Part shown: positions 18,301 through 25,295 of the stretch, piece after piece
Numbering within the stretch: the first letter of the stretch is position 1
How the letters are laid out: each line of letters opens with the position of its first letter
Position numbers and translations under genes: made by a program
Notes under the pieces: generated by a model
Seen by the model: the letters and a program-made list of their open reading frames with translations, nothing else
The model's database searches: none
What the model was told of the DNA's origin: nothing
Source: Streptomyces actuosus
GTDB lineage: Bacteria > Actinomycetota > Actinomycetes > Streptomycetales > Streptomycetaceae
DNA: 64,000 nt
Reading direction: 5' to 3'
NCBI RefSeq assembly: GCF_016921115.1
Contig: NZ_JAFFZS010000004.1
Span: 62,001 to 126,000 of the forward strand

Positions 18301-18867
18301 TTCGGTCTGGAGCACGTGCTGTCCGACAAGGCCGACGCGGGCATCGCCCAGCTCACCGGGGGCGAGCACGCCGACGGCGCGGTGGTGACCATCGGCGGCA
18401 TCATCTCCGGTCTGCAGCGCAAGATGACCAAGCAGGGCAACGCCTGGGCGATCGCCACGGTGGAGGATCTGGCCGGCTCCATCGAGTGCATGTTCTTCCC
18501 CGCGACCTACCAGCTGGTCTCCACCCAACTCGTGGAGGACGCCGTCGTGTTCGTCAAGGGCCGCCTCGACAAGCGCGAGGACGTGCCCCGGCTGGTCGCC
18601 ATGGAGCTGATGGTCCCGGACCTGTCGGCCGCGGGCGCCAACGCGCCCGTCGTGCTCACCATCCCGGCGGTGAAGGTGACCCCGCCGATGGTGAGCCGGC
18701 TCGGTGAGATCCTCAGTCATCACAAGGGCGACAGCGAGGTCCGGATCAAGCTCCAGGGCCCGACCCGGACCACCGTCCTGCGCCTGGACCGGCACCGGGT
18801 CAAGCCGGACCCGGCCCTCTTCGGCGACCTGAAGGTGCTGCTCGGCCCGTCCTGCCTGGCGGGCTGA
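15328..18867 (+). CDS. dnaE: DNA polymerase III alpha subunit (replicative, DnaE1 type)
   Basis: 1179 residues, the chromosomal replicase catalytic subunit. Order: PHP domain (FTHLHVHTQYSLLDG from residue 5), polymerase palm with the catalytic triad in PDVDIDFDERRR (about 410-421), fingers with the AYAFNKAHSAAYG motif (about 772-784), helix-hairpin-helix and an OB-fold (about 1020-1110), ending in the tau-binding C-terminus. Length and MSKPPFTHLHVH start fit actinobacterial DnaE1 rather than the mutagenic DnaE2/ImuC. The GTG start follows TGGAGGACTCACC. It ends at a strong hairpin. Confidence 0.97.
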   Translation: MSKPPFTHLHVHTQYSLLDGAARLKDMFNACNEMGMTHIAMSDHGNLHGAYDFFHTAKKAGVTPIIGIEAYVAPESRRNKRKIQWGQPHQKRDDVSGSGGYTHKTMWAVNKTGLHNIFRLSSDAYAEGWLQKWPRMDKETISQWSEGIVASTGCPSGELQTRLRLGQYDEALKAAADYQDIFGKDRYFLELMDHGIEIERRVRDGLLEIGKKLGIPPLVTNDSHYTYAHEATAHDALLCIQTGKNLSDPDRFKFDGTGYYLKSTDEMYAVDSSDAWQEGCANTLLVAEMVDTTGMFEKRDLMPKFDIPEGYTEVTWFQEEVRRGMERRFPGGVPEDRQKQAEYEMDVIISMGFPGYFLVVADFIMWAKKQGIAVGPGRGSAAGSIVAYAMGITDLDPIPHGLIFERFLNPERISMPDVDIDFDERRRVEVIRYVTEKYGADKVAMIGTYGTIKAKNAIKDSARVLGYPYAMGDRITKAMPADVLGKGIPLSGITDPEHPRYSEAGEVRGMYENEPDVKKVIDTARGVEGLVRQMGVHAAGVIMSSETITEHVPVWVRHTDGVTITQWDYPSCESLGLLKMDFLGLRNLTIMDDAVKMVKANKGIDIDLLALPLDDPTTFELLQRGDTLGVFQFDGGPMRSLLRLMKPDNFEDISAVSALYRPGPMGMNSHTNYALRKNGQQEITPIHPELEAPLKEVLDVTYGLIVYQEQVQKAAQIIAGYSLGEADILRRVMGKKKPEELEKNFVIFQAGARKNDFSDEAIQALWDVLVPFAGYAFNKAHSAAYGLVSYWTAYLKANHPAEYMAALLTSVKDDKDKSAVYLNECRRMGIRVLPPNVNESEANFAAQGDDVILFGLSAVRNVGTNVVEAIIKGRKAKGKYASFPDYLDKVEAVVCNKRTTESLIKAGAFDTMGHTRKGLTAQYEPMIDNVVAVKRKEAEGQFDLFGGMGEDSGDEPGFGLDVQFTEEEWDKTYLLAQEREMLGLYVSDHPLFGLEHVLSDKADAGIAQLTGGEHADGAVVTIGGIISGLQRKMTKQGNAWAIATVEDLAGSIECMFFPATYQLVSTQLVEDAVVFVKGRLDKREDVPRLVAMELMVPDLSAAGANAPVVLTIPAVKVTPPMVSRLGEILSHHKGDSEVRIKLQGPTRTTVLRLDRHRVKPDPALFGDLKVLLGPSCLAG

Positions 18868-18966
18868 CCGGAACGCCGGGGCGCCGGAACGCCGACCGGT
18901 GCGAAGGGCGCGACCAGCGCCCACGGGCCGAAAGCCGGACAAGGGCGAGCGGCTGGATCGTGGACG

Positions 18967-19000
18967 CGAGGGGCGCACCCGGGTTCGGGTGCGCCCCTCG
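18967..19000. terminator. Perfect 15-bp bidirectional terminator after dnaE
   Basis: CGAGGGGCGCACCCG pairs exactly with CGGGTGCGCCCCTCG around GGTT. It sits between dnaE (plus) and a convergent 54-residue gene (minus), so it can serve both. Confidence 0.85.
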
Positions 19001-19036
19001 TGTGTGCCTGGGCCGCAACGGCCCGTCAGGCAGATG

Positions 19037-19201
19037 TCAGTTGTGGCCGAAGCGCTTCTGCCGGCCCTTGCGGGCCACGTCGCCGGGCGTCACCGGGGAG
19101 GCGCCGTGCTCGGCGGGCGGCTCCATCACCGCCTGCTCGGCTGCGTGCTGCCCACGTGTGGACTGCGGCTGCTTGCGGTCACGGTTCTTGTTCTTGGCCA
19201 T
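19037..19201 (-). CDS. Small basic conserved protein, 54 residues
   Basis: Encodes MAKNKNRDRKQPQSTRGQHA and ends KGRQKRFGHN. Strongly basic at both ends with an acidic Pro-rich middle, no signal peptide or membrane segment, so probably cytoplasmic and perhaps nucleic-acid binding (inference). The ATG at 19201 is preceded by GGAGGCAGATCCCC. Third codon positions are strongly G/C-biased and the gene ends just before the shared terminator. Short proteins with a MAKNKNRD-type start are common in Streptomyces annotations without assigned function. Confidence 0.72.
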   Translation of the reverse strand: MAKNKNRDRKQPQSTRGQHAAEQAVMEPPAEHGASPVTPGDVARKGRQKRFGHN

Positions 19202-19424
19202 GGGGATCTGCCTCCTGCGGGGGACTCGGGGCCAGGGCCGCGACCAGATTCACACAAGCCGACAAAGAGTGCATGTCGGATAATTACCGTGTGTGACAGG
19301 GGTGATCGGCGGCAGCTGAATCGAAACGCCACGCCGAAGATCGAGTTCCGGCCGTTAACCTCCGCGCGGTCGGGCAGACTCGAAGCAAGCCCGAAGCAAA
19401 CCTCCCGGAAAGAGGGTGGATCGC

Positions 19425-20642
19425 GTGGACCGCTGCATCGTCCTGGTGGACGCCGGGTATCTGCTGGGGGCCGCCGCCAGTCTCCTCGCCGGGGAGCCGT
19501 CGCGCTCCCGCATCACCGTCGACCATTCCGCCCTCATCCAGGGTCTGCGTGAACGCGCAGAGTCCGACACGCAGCAGCCCCTGCTGCGCATCTACTGGTT
19601 CGACGGCGCCCCCGACCGCGTCCCGCAGCCCGAGCACCGCCGGCTGCGCGTCATGCCCCGGGTCACCGTCCGGCTGGGTGCCCTGACCCGCAGCGACGGC
19701 CGCTGGGCCCAGAAGGGCGTCGACGCCGCCATGCACGCCGAGCTCACCGAGCTCGCCCGCAACCGGGCCTGCTCCGACATCGTCCTCGTCACCGGCGACG
19801 GCGACCTGCTGCCCGGCATGATGGCCGCCAAGGAGCACGGCGTCGCCGTCCACCTGTGGGCCGTCCAGGCCGCCGACGGCGACTACAACCAGTCCGAGGA
19901 CCTGGTCGCCGAGGCCGACGAGCGGCGCGTGCTGGACCGCACCTGGATCACCAGGGCCGTCCGCGCCAGGGAACTCGGCGGAGTGTGCGCTCCGCCGCCC
20001 GCGCCCCGCCCCGAGATCGCCGCGATCCTCTCCGCGCCGCTGCCGGAGTCCGCGATCCCCGCGACCGCGCCCGAGCGGCCCGCCGAGGAGCCGCAGCATC
20101 CGGCGCCGACCGCCGCCCAGAACGGCTCACAGGAGCGCCTCCCCGCGCCGAAGGGCGTCCCCACCCCCAAGGACCTCGCCGAGCTGCGGGCCGGTGCGCA
20201 CCCCGCGCAGCCGCCCGCCACCGCCACCCTGCGCTGGTCCTCAGACAAGGGCTGGGTCGACCGGCCCGGCGGTGCCGCTGAGCCGCCCGAGGTGGCCGCC
20301 ATGCCGACGCTCGCCCAGCTGACCACCGCCGAGCAGCGCTGGGCGGACCGGGAGGAGGACATCACCACCGTCGGCGGAGACCCGTACGAGGTCGGGCAGG
20401 TCTTCGCCCGCCGCTGGATCTCCCGCCTCGGCGACCAGGGCCAGCTGCAGAGGCTGTCCGGCATGTACCCGCGTGTCCCGCACCGCATCGACGGTGAGCT
20501 GCTGCGCTACGCCGCCCGCTTCGGCCTGCTCACCCACAAGGACGACCAGATCGACGAGCACGACCGCTACGCCATCCGGGCCGGATTCTGGCGCGAGATC
20601 GATGTGCGGACCGCCGCGGAGCACGCGCCCGCGGGCGAGTGA
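19425..20642 (+). CDS. NYN-domain (PIN-like ribonuclease fold) protein
   Basis: 405 residues. The N-terminal ~170 residues form an NYN domain: CIVLVDAGYLLGAA with the first catalytic Asp, YWFDGAPD, KGVDAAMHAEL with Asp, and DIVLVTGDGDLLPG with the last acidic cluster. NYN domains cleave structured RNA. A Pro-rich linker (about 190-270) leads to a C-terminal ~110-residue domain (WADREEDITTVG, ARRWISRLG, LLRYAARFGLL) that may bind nucleic acid. The GTG at 19425 is preferred over 19416 because AGAGGGTGGA is better spaced for it. Confidence 0.85.
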   Translation: MDRCIVLVDAGYLLGAAASLLAGEPSRSRITVDHSALIQGLRERAESDTQQPLLRIYWFDGAPDRVPQPEHRRLRVMPRVTVRLGALTRSDGRWAQKGVDAAMHAELTELARNRACSDIVLVTGDGDLLPGMMAAKEHGVAVHLWAVQAADGDYNQSEDLVAEADERRVLDRTWITRAVRARELGGVCAPPPAPRPEIAAILSAPLPESAIPATAPERPAEEPQHPAPTAAQNGSQERLPAPKGVPTPKDLAELRAGAHPAQPPATATLRWSSDKGWVDRPGGAAEPPEVAAMPTLAQLTTAEQRWADREEDITTVGGDPYEVGQVFARRWISRLGDQGQLQRLSGMYPRVPHRIDGELLRYAARFGLLTHKDDQIDEHDRYAIRAGFWREIDVRTAAEHAPAGE

Positions 20643-20690
20643 GCGGCTGCGGCAGCCCGCCCCGGACGCGTGCGGAGGCGCCCGACCCCG

Positions 20691-20696
20691 TAGGCT
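20691..20696 (+). promoter_or_regulatory. Putative -10 of a leaderless ABC-transporter transcript
   Basis: TAGGCT eight bases before the GTG at 20705, with no Shine-Dalgarno sequence. Confidence 0.5.
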
Positions 20697-20704
20697 CGTT
20701 CCTT

Positions 20705-21724
20705 GTGAGTACGCGCGCCGCACCGGTCATCGGGGACAGAGACGATGTCGTGTGCGCCGTGCGCGGACTGACCAAGACCTACCCGGCGGTGCGCGCCCGC
20801 CGCAACGCCCCCGGCACCCCCGCCGTGCGGGCCACCGACGACGTACGGCTGGACGTCCGCAGGGGTGAGGTCTTCGGCCTGCTCGGGCCGAACGGGGCCG
20901 GCAAGTCCACCCTGGTCCGCCAGCTGACCGGCCTGATGCGGCCCGACACCGGCAGCGTGGAGATCCTCGGCCACGACATCGTGCGCCACCCCGAGCGCGC
21001 CGCCCGCATCCTCGCCTACCTCGGCCAGGACTCCACCGCGCTCGACGAGCTGACCGTCTCCCTCGCCGCCGAGACCACCGGCCGGCTCCGCGGTCTGGAC
21101 GTCCGCCGGGCCCGCGCCGAGCGGGACGCCGTGCTCGACGAACTCGGCCTCGCCGTGATCGCCGGGCGCCCGCTGAAGAAGCTGTCCGGCGGGCAGCGGC
21201 GGCTGGCCTGCTTCGCCGCCGCCCTGGTGGGGGAGAGGCCCCTGCTCGTGCTGGACGAGCCCACCACGGGCATGGACCCGGTGGCGCGCCGGGCGGTGTG
21301 GTCGGCCGTCGACCGGCGGCGTGCCGAGAACGGCACGACCGTCCTGCTGGTCACCCACAACGTCATCGAGGCCGAAACCGTCCTCGACCGGGTCGCCGTG
21401 CTGGACCAGGGCCGGATCATCGCCTGCGACACGCCCGCCGGCCTCAAGGAGCAGGTCGCCGACGAGGTGCGGGTGGAGCTGGTGTGGCGCGAGCGGGCGC
21501 CCCTGGAGGTGCCGGAGGTCGCCGCGCTGCGTGACCGCGCCGCCGAGTCCGGGCGCCGCTGGACGCTCCGGCTGGTCCCCGAGGAGGCCCGTACCGTGGT
21601 CGCCACGGTCACCGGCGGAGCCGCCTTCGCGGCCCTCGACGACTTCACGCTTGCCACGCCCAGCCTGGAGGACGTCTACCTGTCGCTCGGCGGTGCCGCA
21701 CGGCAGGGGCTGGTGAAGGCATGA
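20705..21724 (+). CDS. ABC transporter ATP-binding protein
   Basis: 339 residues. Walker A GPNGAGKS, Q-loop region YLGQDSTALDELTV, signature LSGGQRR, Walker B LLVLDEPTTGMDP and the switch His in LLVTHNV are all present. A C-terminal DrrA-like extension ends in TPSLEDVYLSLGG, the class of ATPases pairing with ABC-2 exporters. An upstream in-frame GTG (20639) overlaps the previous gene; 20705 is preferred because TAGGCT sits 8 bases before it. Partner permease is at 21789; cargo unknown (drug, lipid or polymer export are possibilities). Confidence 0.9.
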   Translation: MSTRAAPVIGDRDDVVCAVRGLTKTYPAVRARRNAPGTPAVRATDDVRLDVRRGEVFGLLGPNGAGKSTLVRQLTGLMRPDTGSVEILGHDIVRHPERAARILAYLGQDSTALDELTVSLAAETTGRLRGLDVRRARAERDAVLDELGLAVIAGRPLKKLSGGQRRLACFAAALVGERPLLVLDEPTTGMDPVARRAVWSAVDRRRAENGTTVLLVTHNVIEAETVLDRVAVLDQGRIIACDTPAGLKEQVADEVRVELVWRERAPLEVPEVAALRDRAAESGRRWTLRLVPEEARTVVATVTGGAAFAALDDFTLATPSLEDVYLSLGGAARQGLVKA

Positions 21725-21792
21725 GCGCAGCACGCGCCGGATCCGTAGAGGACGGCGGGACAGCCGTAGCGAAGAGGAGCAGCTCCACGTGA
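21721..21792 (+). other. 23-codon mini-ORF bridging the ABC ATPase and permease genes
   Basis: ATG at 21721 overlaps the ATPase stop (ATGA) and its TGA at 21790-21792 overlaps the permease GTG (GTGA). The peptide would be MSAARAGSVEDGGTAVAKRS followed by SST. It may act as a coupling peptide that hands ribosomes to the permease start, or be chance; the permease also has GAGGAG about 14 bases upstream. Confidence 0.3.
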
Positions 21793-22610
21793 GTGTCGTA
21801 CCCGCCGAGGTGGTGCCGGGCAGGACCCGGGGCGCGGGCGAGACGGCCCCGGGCCGGGCCGAGCTCGGGCCGCGTGCGCGGCTGTGGCCGTCGCTGGCTG
21901 CCGTCTACCGGGCGCAGCTGTCCCGGGCCCGGGTGGCGCGGATCCCGCTGCTGTTCGTGGCGACGTTCCAGTCCATCGGCATCCTGGTCATGATGCGCGG
22001 GGTGGTGGACGGCGGCAGCGAGGCCGAGTCCGTGGTCGCGGGGTCGGCGGTCCTCGTCGTCGCCTTCGTCGCGCTGAACCTCCTCGCCCAGTACTTCGGC
22101 CAGCTGCGCGCCAGCGGCGGGCTCGACCACTACGCCACGCTGCCCGTGCCGCCCGCCTCGGTCGTGCTGGGCGCGGCCGCGGCCTACGCCTCGTTCACCG
22201 TGCCGGGCACGGTCGTCACCGCGGTGTTCGGCTGCCTGCTGTTCGGTCTGCCGATGACCCACCTGTGGGTGCTGGCGGCGGTGGTCCCGCTGTCGGGCGC
22301 CGCGCTGTCGGGGCTTGGCGCGGCCTGCGGCCTGCTGGCCCCGCGGCCCGAACTGGCCACCCTCCTGGGCCAGCTGGGCATGTCGGCGGCGCTGCTGCTC
22401 GGCGTCCTGCCGGCCGACCGGATGCCGGAGGCCGTGCGGCTGGTACGGGACCTGCTGCCGTCCACGTACGGCGTGGAGGCACTCGCCCGCACCTTCGGCG
22501 CGCATCCGGACTGGGCGTTCGTGGCCGGCGACCTGGCCGTGTGCGCCGGGGTCGGGGTGGCCTCGCTGGCCGTCGCGACGTGGGCGTACCGCCGGGCAGC
22601 CGTCCGATGA
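21789..22610 (+). CDS. ABC-2 type transporter permease
   Basis: 273 residues with about six membrane helices (IPLLFVATFQSIGILVMM, AGSAVLVVAFVALNLLAQYF, VVLGAAAAYASFTVPGTVVT, LWVLAAVVPLSGAALSGLGA, LGQLGMSAALLLGVLP, FVAGDLAVCAGVGVASLAV), the pattern of ABC-2 exporters such as DrrB. LLPSTYGVEALARTFG is the typical segment before the last helix. GTG start. It forms an exporter with the ATPase immediately upstream. Confidence 0.87.
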   Translation: MSVVPAEVVPGRTRGAGETAPGRAELGPRARLWPSLAAVYRAQLSRARVARIPLLFVATFQSIGILVMMRGVVDGGSEAESVVAGSAVLVVAFVALNLLAQYFGQLRASGGLDHYATLPVPPASVVLGAAAAYASFTVPGTVVTAVFGCLLFGLPMTHLWVLAAVVPLSGAALSGLGAACGLLAPRPELATLLGQLGMSAALLLGVLPADRMPEAVRLVRDLLPSTYGVEALARTFGAHPDWAFVAGDLAVCAGVGVASLAVATWAYRRAAVR

Positions 22611-22644
22611 CGCGCCGCCGAGGCGTACCTGGCACGATGTGGGG

Positions 22645-23310
22645 GTGACCGCACCGCTGACTCCGCCGCCGCCGCACGAACCCTCCGCGCAGGGATCCCC
22701 GAAGCACTGGCCGCCGTCACCCGGTGGGTACGGGTTCGGGCATCCCGCGCTGCCCGATGCCGCGTACGGACAGGACGGGCCCGGCATGAAGACCGAACTG
22801 CGGGAGGCCGCCGTGGTCACGGTGGCGGTGGCCGTCACCGGGGCACTGCTCGGCGTGCTGTGGTGGTGGCTGGCGCCCCACGTGCCGCTCGTCGGGGCGG
22901 AGACCGACGGCAGCTGGGTCGTCTACCTCAAGGACAGCGAGGGCGAGCAGGCGATCGGGGTGGACGGCACGTTCACCCTGCTGGCGCTGGCCTTCGGCCT
23001 CGTCAGCGCTCTCGCCGTGTTCGCCTGGCGGCGGCGCGGGGGCGTCCCACTGGTGGTCGGCCTCGGCCTCGGCGGGCTCCTCGGCGCGCTGCTGGCATGG
23101 CGGGTCGGCGTCTGGCTCGGGCCCGCGGACGACGTGCTCGCCCAGGCGAAGGCCGTGGGCAAGGGGGTCACCTTCTCGGCGCCGCTGAAGCTGTCGGCGA
23201 AGGGGGCACTGCTGGCCTGGCCGCTGGCGGCACTTCTCGTCCACCTGGGGCTGACCGCGCTGTTCGGGCCCCGCGATCCCGAGCCGCCCTACAGCCTGCC
23301 GCCGGCCTGA
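22645..23310 (+). CDS. Membrane protein with Pro-rich N-terminus (possible DUF2567)
   Basis: 221 residues. A Pro-rich cytoplasmic start (TAPLTPPPPHEPSA) is followed by four hydrophobic segments (VVTVAVAVTGALLGVLWWW, GTFTLLALAFGLVSALAVFAW, VVGLGLGGLLGALLAW, ALLAWPLAALLVHLGLTALF) with an extracytoplasmic loop VPLVGAETDGSWVVYLKDSEG. It resembles the DUF2567 group of actinobacterial membrane proteins; that link is from memory and not certain. Function unknown. The GTG lies only 35 bases after the permease stop. Confidence 0.78.
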   Translation: MTAPLTPPPPHEPSAQGSPKHWPPSPGGYGFGHPALPDAAYGQDGPGMKTELREAAVVTVAVAVTGALLGVLWWWLAPHVPLVGAETDGSWVVYLKDSEGEQAIGVDGTFTLLALAFGLVSALAVFAWRRRGGVPLVVGLGLGGLLGALLAWRVGVWLGPADDVLAQAKAVGKGVTFSAPLKLSAKGALLAWPLAALLVHLGLTALFGPRDPEPPYSLPPA

Positions 23311-23679
23311 GCGCTGCGCTGGACGTGCCGGGGTGTGGCGTCGGCCGCCCGTGGCGCTGCGGTGGCCCCTCGCGCAGTTGCCCGGGTCCCTTCGGGGCGC
23401 TGCCGAACAGCCCGGCGTCCTGAGAAGGTCGGACCCGGTCCACTGCGGTGCCCGACCGGGTGACCTTCGGCGCCGCGGGGGCGCGAGGGGTTCCGGCCGT
23501 GCGGCCGGAGGGCCCAGTGCCGCACCAGGCGACGTTCGCCCCGTCGCGACGCCCGGCACGCACTCTCGCTGCACCGGACGAAAGCCCGAGTACATCCAGG
23601 TACGAGGGCTTCCGGCCGGTACACCGGGAGCACGCACCGGACGCCGCTCCTCGACGGGCGAACGTTGCCCGCCGCGGCA
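23311..23679. repeat. Intergenic region carrying a degenerate Streptomyces-type dispersed repeat
   Basis: No gene in 369 bases. On the minus strand about 23335-23406 contains GCGCCCCGAAGGG, GGGCAACTGCGCGA and GGGCCACCGC. These resemble the widespread Streptomyces intergenic sequence that includes GGGGAACTGCGCGA (recognised from general familiarity). Further right, AAGCCC at 23582-23587 and GGGCTT at 23606-23611 form a hairpin core within CCGGACGAAAGCCC and GGGCTTCCGGCCGG, a likely terminator between the convergent genes at 22645 and 23680. Confidence 0.5.
23574..23619. terminator. Probable hairpin terminator between convergent genes
   Basis: AAAGCCCGAGTAC and GTACGAGGGCTT form an imperfect hairpin (TAC/GTA and AGCCC/GGGCT pair) around ATCCAG; the outer CCGG/CCGG bases extend it. 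Confidence 0.45.
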
Positions 23680-24180
23680 CTAGGCGCGGCCGATCGGCGC
23701 GAGGGTCGCGTCGGTGAGAGAGGTCAGGTCCCCGGGGGCCAGTTCGACCTCCAGGCCACGGCGGCCCGCCGAGACGCAGATCGTGGCGTGGACTGCGGCC
23801 GAGTCGTCCAGGACCGTGGGGAGCCTCTTGCGCTGGCCGAGCGGCGAGATACCGCCGCGGACGTAGCCCGTGGTGCGCTCCGCCAGGACCGGGTCGGCCA
23901 TCGCGGCCCGCTTGCCGCCCACCGCCGCCGCCAGTGCCTTCAGATCGAGCTGGCCGGCCACCGGCACCACCGCCACCGTCAGGGTTCCGTCGACGTCCGC
24001 GACCAGGGTCTTGAAGACCCGGTCGGGCGAGACGCCCATCGCCTCGGCCGCCTCCTCGCCGTAGGAGGGGTGGGCCGGATCGTGGTCGTAGGCGTGGACC
24101 GTGTACGTCACGCCCGCCGCCGTGAGCGCCACCGTCGCCGGGGTGCCGCCGGACTGCTGCTTCTTCGACTTCTTCGCCAT
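23680..24180 (-). CDS. ybaK: Cys-tRNA(Pro)/Cys-tRNA(Cys) deacylase, YbaK family
   Basis: 166 residues. YbaK/EbsC proteins hydrolyse mischarged Cys-tRNA-Pro in trans. Visible family features: VHAYDHDPAHPSYGEEAAEA near the N-terminus, VFKTLVADVDG with the conserved Lys, and YVRGGISPLGQRKRLPTVLD (GGxSPxG loop). ATG at 24180 (MAKKSKKQQSGGTPAT) is chosen because the upstream in-frame extension is Arg/Ser/Pro-rich non-coding-like sequence. Confidence 0.92.
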   Translation of the reverse strand: MAKKSKKQQSGGTPATVALTAAGVTYTVHAYDHDPAHPSYGEEAAEAMGVSPDRVFKTLVADVDGTLTVAVVPVAGQLDLKALAAAVGGKRAAMADPVLAERTTGYVRGGISPLGQRKRLPTVLDDSAAVHATICVSAGRRGLEVELAPGDLTSLTDATLAPIGRA

Positions 24181-24354
24181 CGGGTTTCCAGGGCTCGGTT
24201 CGGACGGGCTTCGGCGGGACGGGCCTGCGTGCCTACGGCCTTCGCCCGCCCCTCGCACGGACTCCGCCGTGCGGACGTCGGCGGGGGCGGGACACGCGGC
24301 CCAGGGGGACGGCGGGCGGGTCGGCCGCGGGTACCCGCCCGGCTCGGCGGCGCC

Positions 24355-25095
24355 TCAGTTCAGGCTCGTCGGTCCGCGGGTCAGCTCCGACGCGGGCAGC
24401 GAGGGCAGGTTGCGGATGATCGCCGTCTCGGCGCGCAGGAGCTTCAGCTCGTCGCGCAGCCGGGAGGCGGTGTCCGGGGCCTGCAGGAGCCGCTGCTTGG
24501 TCGGCGTGTCCAGCATCATGGCGGCGGCGACCAGATACGACACCACCGACGGCTCGTCCGGCAGGTCCGCGCCGGTCGACAGCGACCGCTCGCGCGCCCC
24601 CGCCAGCCGCTTCTGGTACTGGCGGAACGCTCGCAGCACCCCCTCGGCCAGCGCCCCCGCCCCGTCGCCGACCTCCTCCTCCAGCGGCTCCAGCTCCGCC
24701 GTCAGGAACGGGCCCCCGGCGTCCACGGACTTCACCCGCACCCGGGTCGTCCCCGTCGCCAGCACCTCGAACGTGCCGTCGGGCCGCTCCCGGACCGTCG
24801 CCGCGTCGGCGATGCACCCGACACCGTGGAGCGACCGCACGGGGTCCGGACCGAAACCGGCCGCCGGACCGCGCTCGGGCACCGCCGTCGGATCGGGCAG
24901 GCCCGGCTCGCTGGGCGCGACCTCGTGACCGTCCCGGATCGCCACGACGGCGAACCGGCGCGGTTCGTCCTCAGGGGTCTTCAACAGGGCGCGCATCATG
25001 GCGCGATATCGCTCCTCGAAGACGTTCAGAGGAAGCACAAGACCCGGGAACAGCACCGAGTTCAGGGGGAAGAGCGGCAGCCGGACGGTGGTCAC
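24355..25095 (-). CDS. Lon substrate-binding (N-terminal) domain protein
   Basis: 246 residues, only the Lon N-domain (PUA-like, FPLNSVLFPGLVLPLNVFEE at 9-28) without ATPase or protease parts. Stand-alone LON proteins occur across bacteria; some are thought to act as adaptors or substrate binders, but no function is proven. The C-terminal helical part (LRDELKLLRAETAIIRNLPS) matches that group. GTG start; TAGGCT lies 8 bases upstream on the minus strand, so probably leaderless. Confidence 0.88.
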   Translation of the reverse strand: MTTVRLPLFPLNSVLFPGLVLPLNVFEERYRAMMRALLKTPEDEPRRFAVVAIRDGHEVAPSEPGLPDPTAVPERGPAAGFGPDPVRSLHGVGCIADAATVRERPDGTFEVLATGTTRVRVKSVDAGGPFLTAELEPLEEEVGDGAGALAEGVLRAFRQYQKRLAGARERSLSTGADLPDEPSVVSYLVAAAMMLDTPTKQRLLQAPDTASRLRDELKLLRAETAIIRNLPSLPASELTRGPTSLN

Positions 25096-25103
25096 GACGC
25101 AAA

Positions 25104-25109
25104 AGCCTA
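25104..25109 (-). promoter_or_regulatory. Putative -10 of a leaderless LON-domain transcript
   Basis: Minus-strand TAGGCT, 8 bases before the GTG at 25095. Confidence 0.5.
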
Positions 25110-25295
25110 ATGGCCGACGGAGCGCGCACGTCCGCCGTCCCCTCCGCGTGCGGCCTCCGGTGGTCCTTCCGACGGTGCCGGCCCACCCCCACGCACCCCT
25201 TCGGGAGGCGGTGCGGCGGAACGTCCGACACCCCCTCCCACGGGGGAACCGAGGCAGAGGAACGGCCGCCCGTGCCCTGCCCGTGAGGGGGCGCC

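Noticed and set aside
15331..18978. A 1215-codon open frame on the minus strand across dnaE
   Set aside because: Antisense shadow of a high-GC gene; translation is Val/Gly/Leu/His-rich with no family motif, while dnaE on the plus strand is complete.
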